Below, in pieces: positions 5,859 through 6,466 of a DNA stretch of 6,466 bases. This DNA is from Chloroflexota bacterium (GTDB taxonomy: Bacteria; Chloroflexota; Chloroflexia; Thermomicrobiales; UBA6265): assembly GCA_023424355.1 (NCBI GenBank), contig JAFAEA010000083.1:1-6466 (forward strand). Direction: 5' to 3'. Numbering within the stretch: the first letter of the stretch is position 1; each line of letters begins with the position of its first letter. Made by a program: the position numbers and the translations under genes. Under the pieces are notes generated by a model, which was given only the letters and a program-made list of their open reading frames with translations, was not told where the DNA came from and did no database searches.

Positions 5859-6466
5859 AGAGATCCTTGTTTGATTCCACGGGCAGATCCTCGCGTTCGC
5901 CCCATTCGTTCCAGCTGCCATCGTAATTGGTCAGATCACTCGCGCCAGCGCGCTGAAGACCGAACATGGCCTGGGTAGCCGTGACACCACCATTGCAGTA
6001 GGAAACGATAGGTTTCGAAAGATCTACTCCAACCTCCTCAGCCAATTGACGAATCTCATCGCCAGATTTCCAGCTGCCATCCTCGTTCACCAATGATTTG
6101 GCCGGGAGGTTAATCGCTCCAGGAATGTGACCTCCCCTGCTCCCGCGCTGCACTTCGCCGTTGAAGGTCGCCTCATCACGGGCATCAACAATCTGAACCT
6201 TTTGGTCACTGATGTTGGCCAGTACATCCTCCCAATCGGCGATGAGTTCCGGCTTCGGTTCCGGGGTAAATGTCACGCCCTCTCGGGGCACCGTCGGCTC
6301 GGCAGTGATATCACCACCGGCGGCTTCCCAGGCACCAAATCCACCTTCAAGTACCGAGACCTTTTCGTGCCCCATGTACTTCAGAGCCCACCACAATCGT
6401 GTAGCGATGTGCCCGCCAGTGTGATCAACCGAGATCACGTGAGTATCGTCGCCGATGCCACGGGCC
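5833..6466 (-). CDS. Two-domain rhodanese sulfurtransferase, 5' end beyond the window
   Basis: The last 210 residues of a thiosulfate/3-mercaptopyruvate-type sulfurtransferase are visible; the gene continues past base 6466. The first 50 or so visible residues are the end of an inactive N-terminal rhodanese domain, with VDHTGGH at the active-site loop (aspartate in place of cysteine) and the following LWWALKYMGH. The C-terminal domain is complete: DARD (94-97), GHIPGAINLP (112-121), the active loop CNGGVTA with catalytic C157 (codon 5995-5997), and DGSWNEWG (182-189). It would move sulfane sulfur from a donor to cyanide or another acceptor. The CNGGVT loop is neither the classic CRKGVT nor CGSGVT, so the substrate is uncertain. 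An internal GTG at 6438 should not be taken as the start, since the domain is already in progress upstream. It converges on and overlaps the secreted protein gene. Confidence 0.92.
   Translation of the reverse strand, partial: ARGIGDDTHVISVDHTGGHIATRLWWALKYMGHEKVSVLEGGFGAWEAAGGDITAEPTVPREGVTFTPEPKPELIADWEDVLANISDQKVQIVDARDEATFNGEVQRGSRGGHIPGAINLPAKSLVNEDGSWKSGDEIRQLAEEVGVDLSKPIVSYCNGGVTATQAMFGLQRAGASDLTNYDGSWNEWGEREDLPVESNKDLFNQSDSTA

Overview
The window looks like a chromosomal housekeeping segment from a bacterium with moderate-to-high GC. Several features suggest Chloroflexota, perhaps the Thermomicrobia/Thermomicrobiales. The malate dehydrogenase is of the LDH-like type and resembles my memory of the Chloroflexus enzyme. 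The DUF697 protein, the aroK-aroB fusion and the D-x-S/T-G-G-type two-domain rhodanese also fit. This placement is inference from remembered family resemblance, not from a search. I see no transposase, integrase, phage gene or CRISPR array.

Layout, left to right: (1) a bifunctional shikimate kinase/3-dehydroquinate synthase on the minus strand, cut by the left edge (1-696); (2) a 180-bp divergent promoter region (697-876); (3) an NtrC-type response regulator on the plus strand (877-2238); (4) a convergent DUF697 membrane protein on the minus strand (2275-3312); (5) a 138-bp gap with two strong hairpins; (6) malate dehydrogenase mdh on the minus strand (3451-4407); (7) a 286-bp divergent region with an inverted repeat near mdh and a good sigma-70-type promoter for the tRNAs; (8) a tRNA-Leu(GAG), tRNA-Val(TAC), tRNA-Phe(GAA) cluster on the plus strand, closed by a textbook terminator; (9) an unrecognised secreted protein with a twin-arginine-like signal (5049-5858); (10) a two-domain rhodanese sulfurtransferase on the minus strand, cut by the right edge, whose 3' end overlaps the secreted protein gene by 26 bp.

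The genes do not form one pathway. They cover aromatic amino acid synthesis (aroKB), the TCA cycle (mdh), translation (tRNAs), sulfur transfer (rhodanese), an orphan enhancer-binding regulator, and two envelope proteins of unknown role. Most genes have their own start signals and face each other divergently or convergently, so most are probably separate transcription units. The exception may be the secreted protein: its ribosome binding site lies only about 15 bases after the tRNA terminator, which leaves little room for a promoter.

I found no clearly new multi-gene system. The best leads are the DUF697 protein with a GTPase-like N-terminal half that lacks a P-loop, the duplicated six-cysteine secreted protein, complementary spacers that bracket tRNA-Val, and the GAFTGA-bearing regulator in a lineage where sigma-54 is uncertain.
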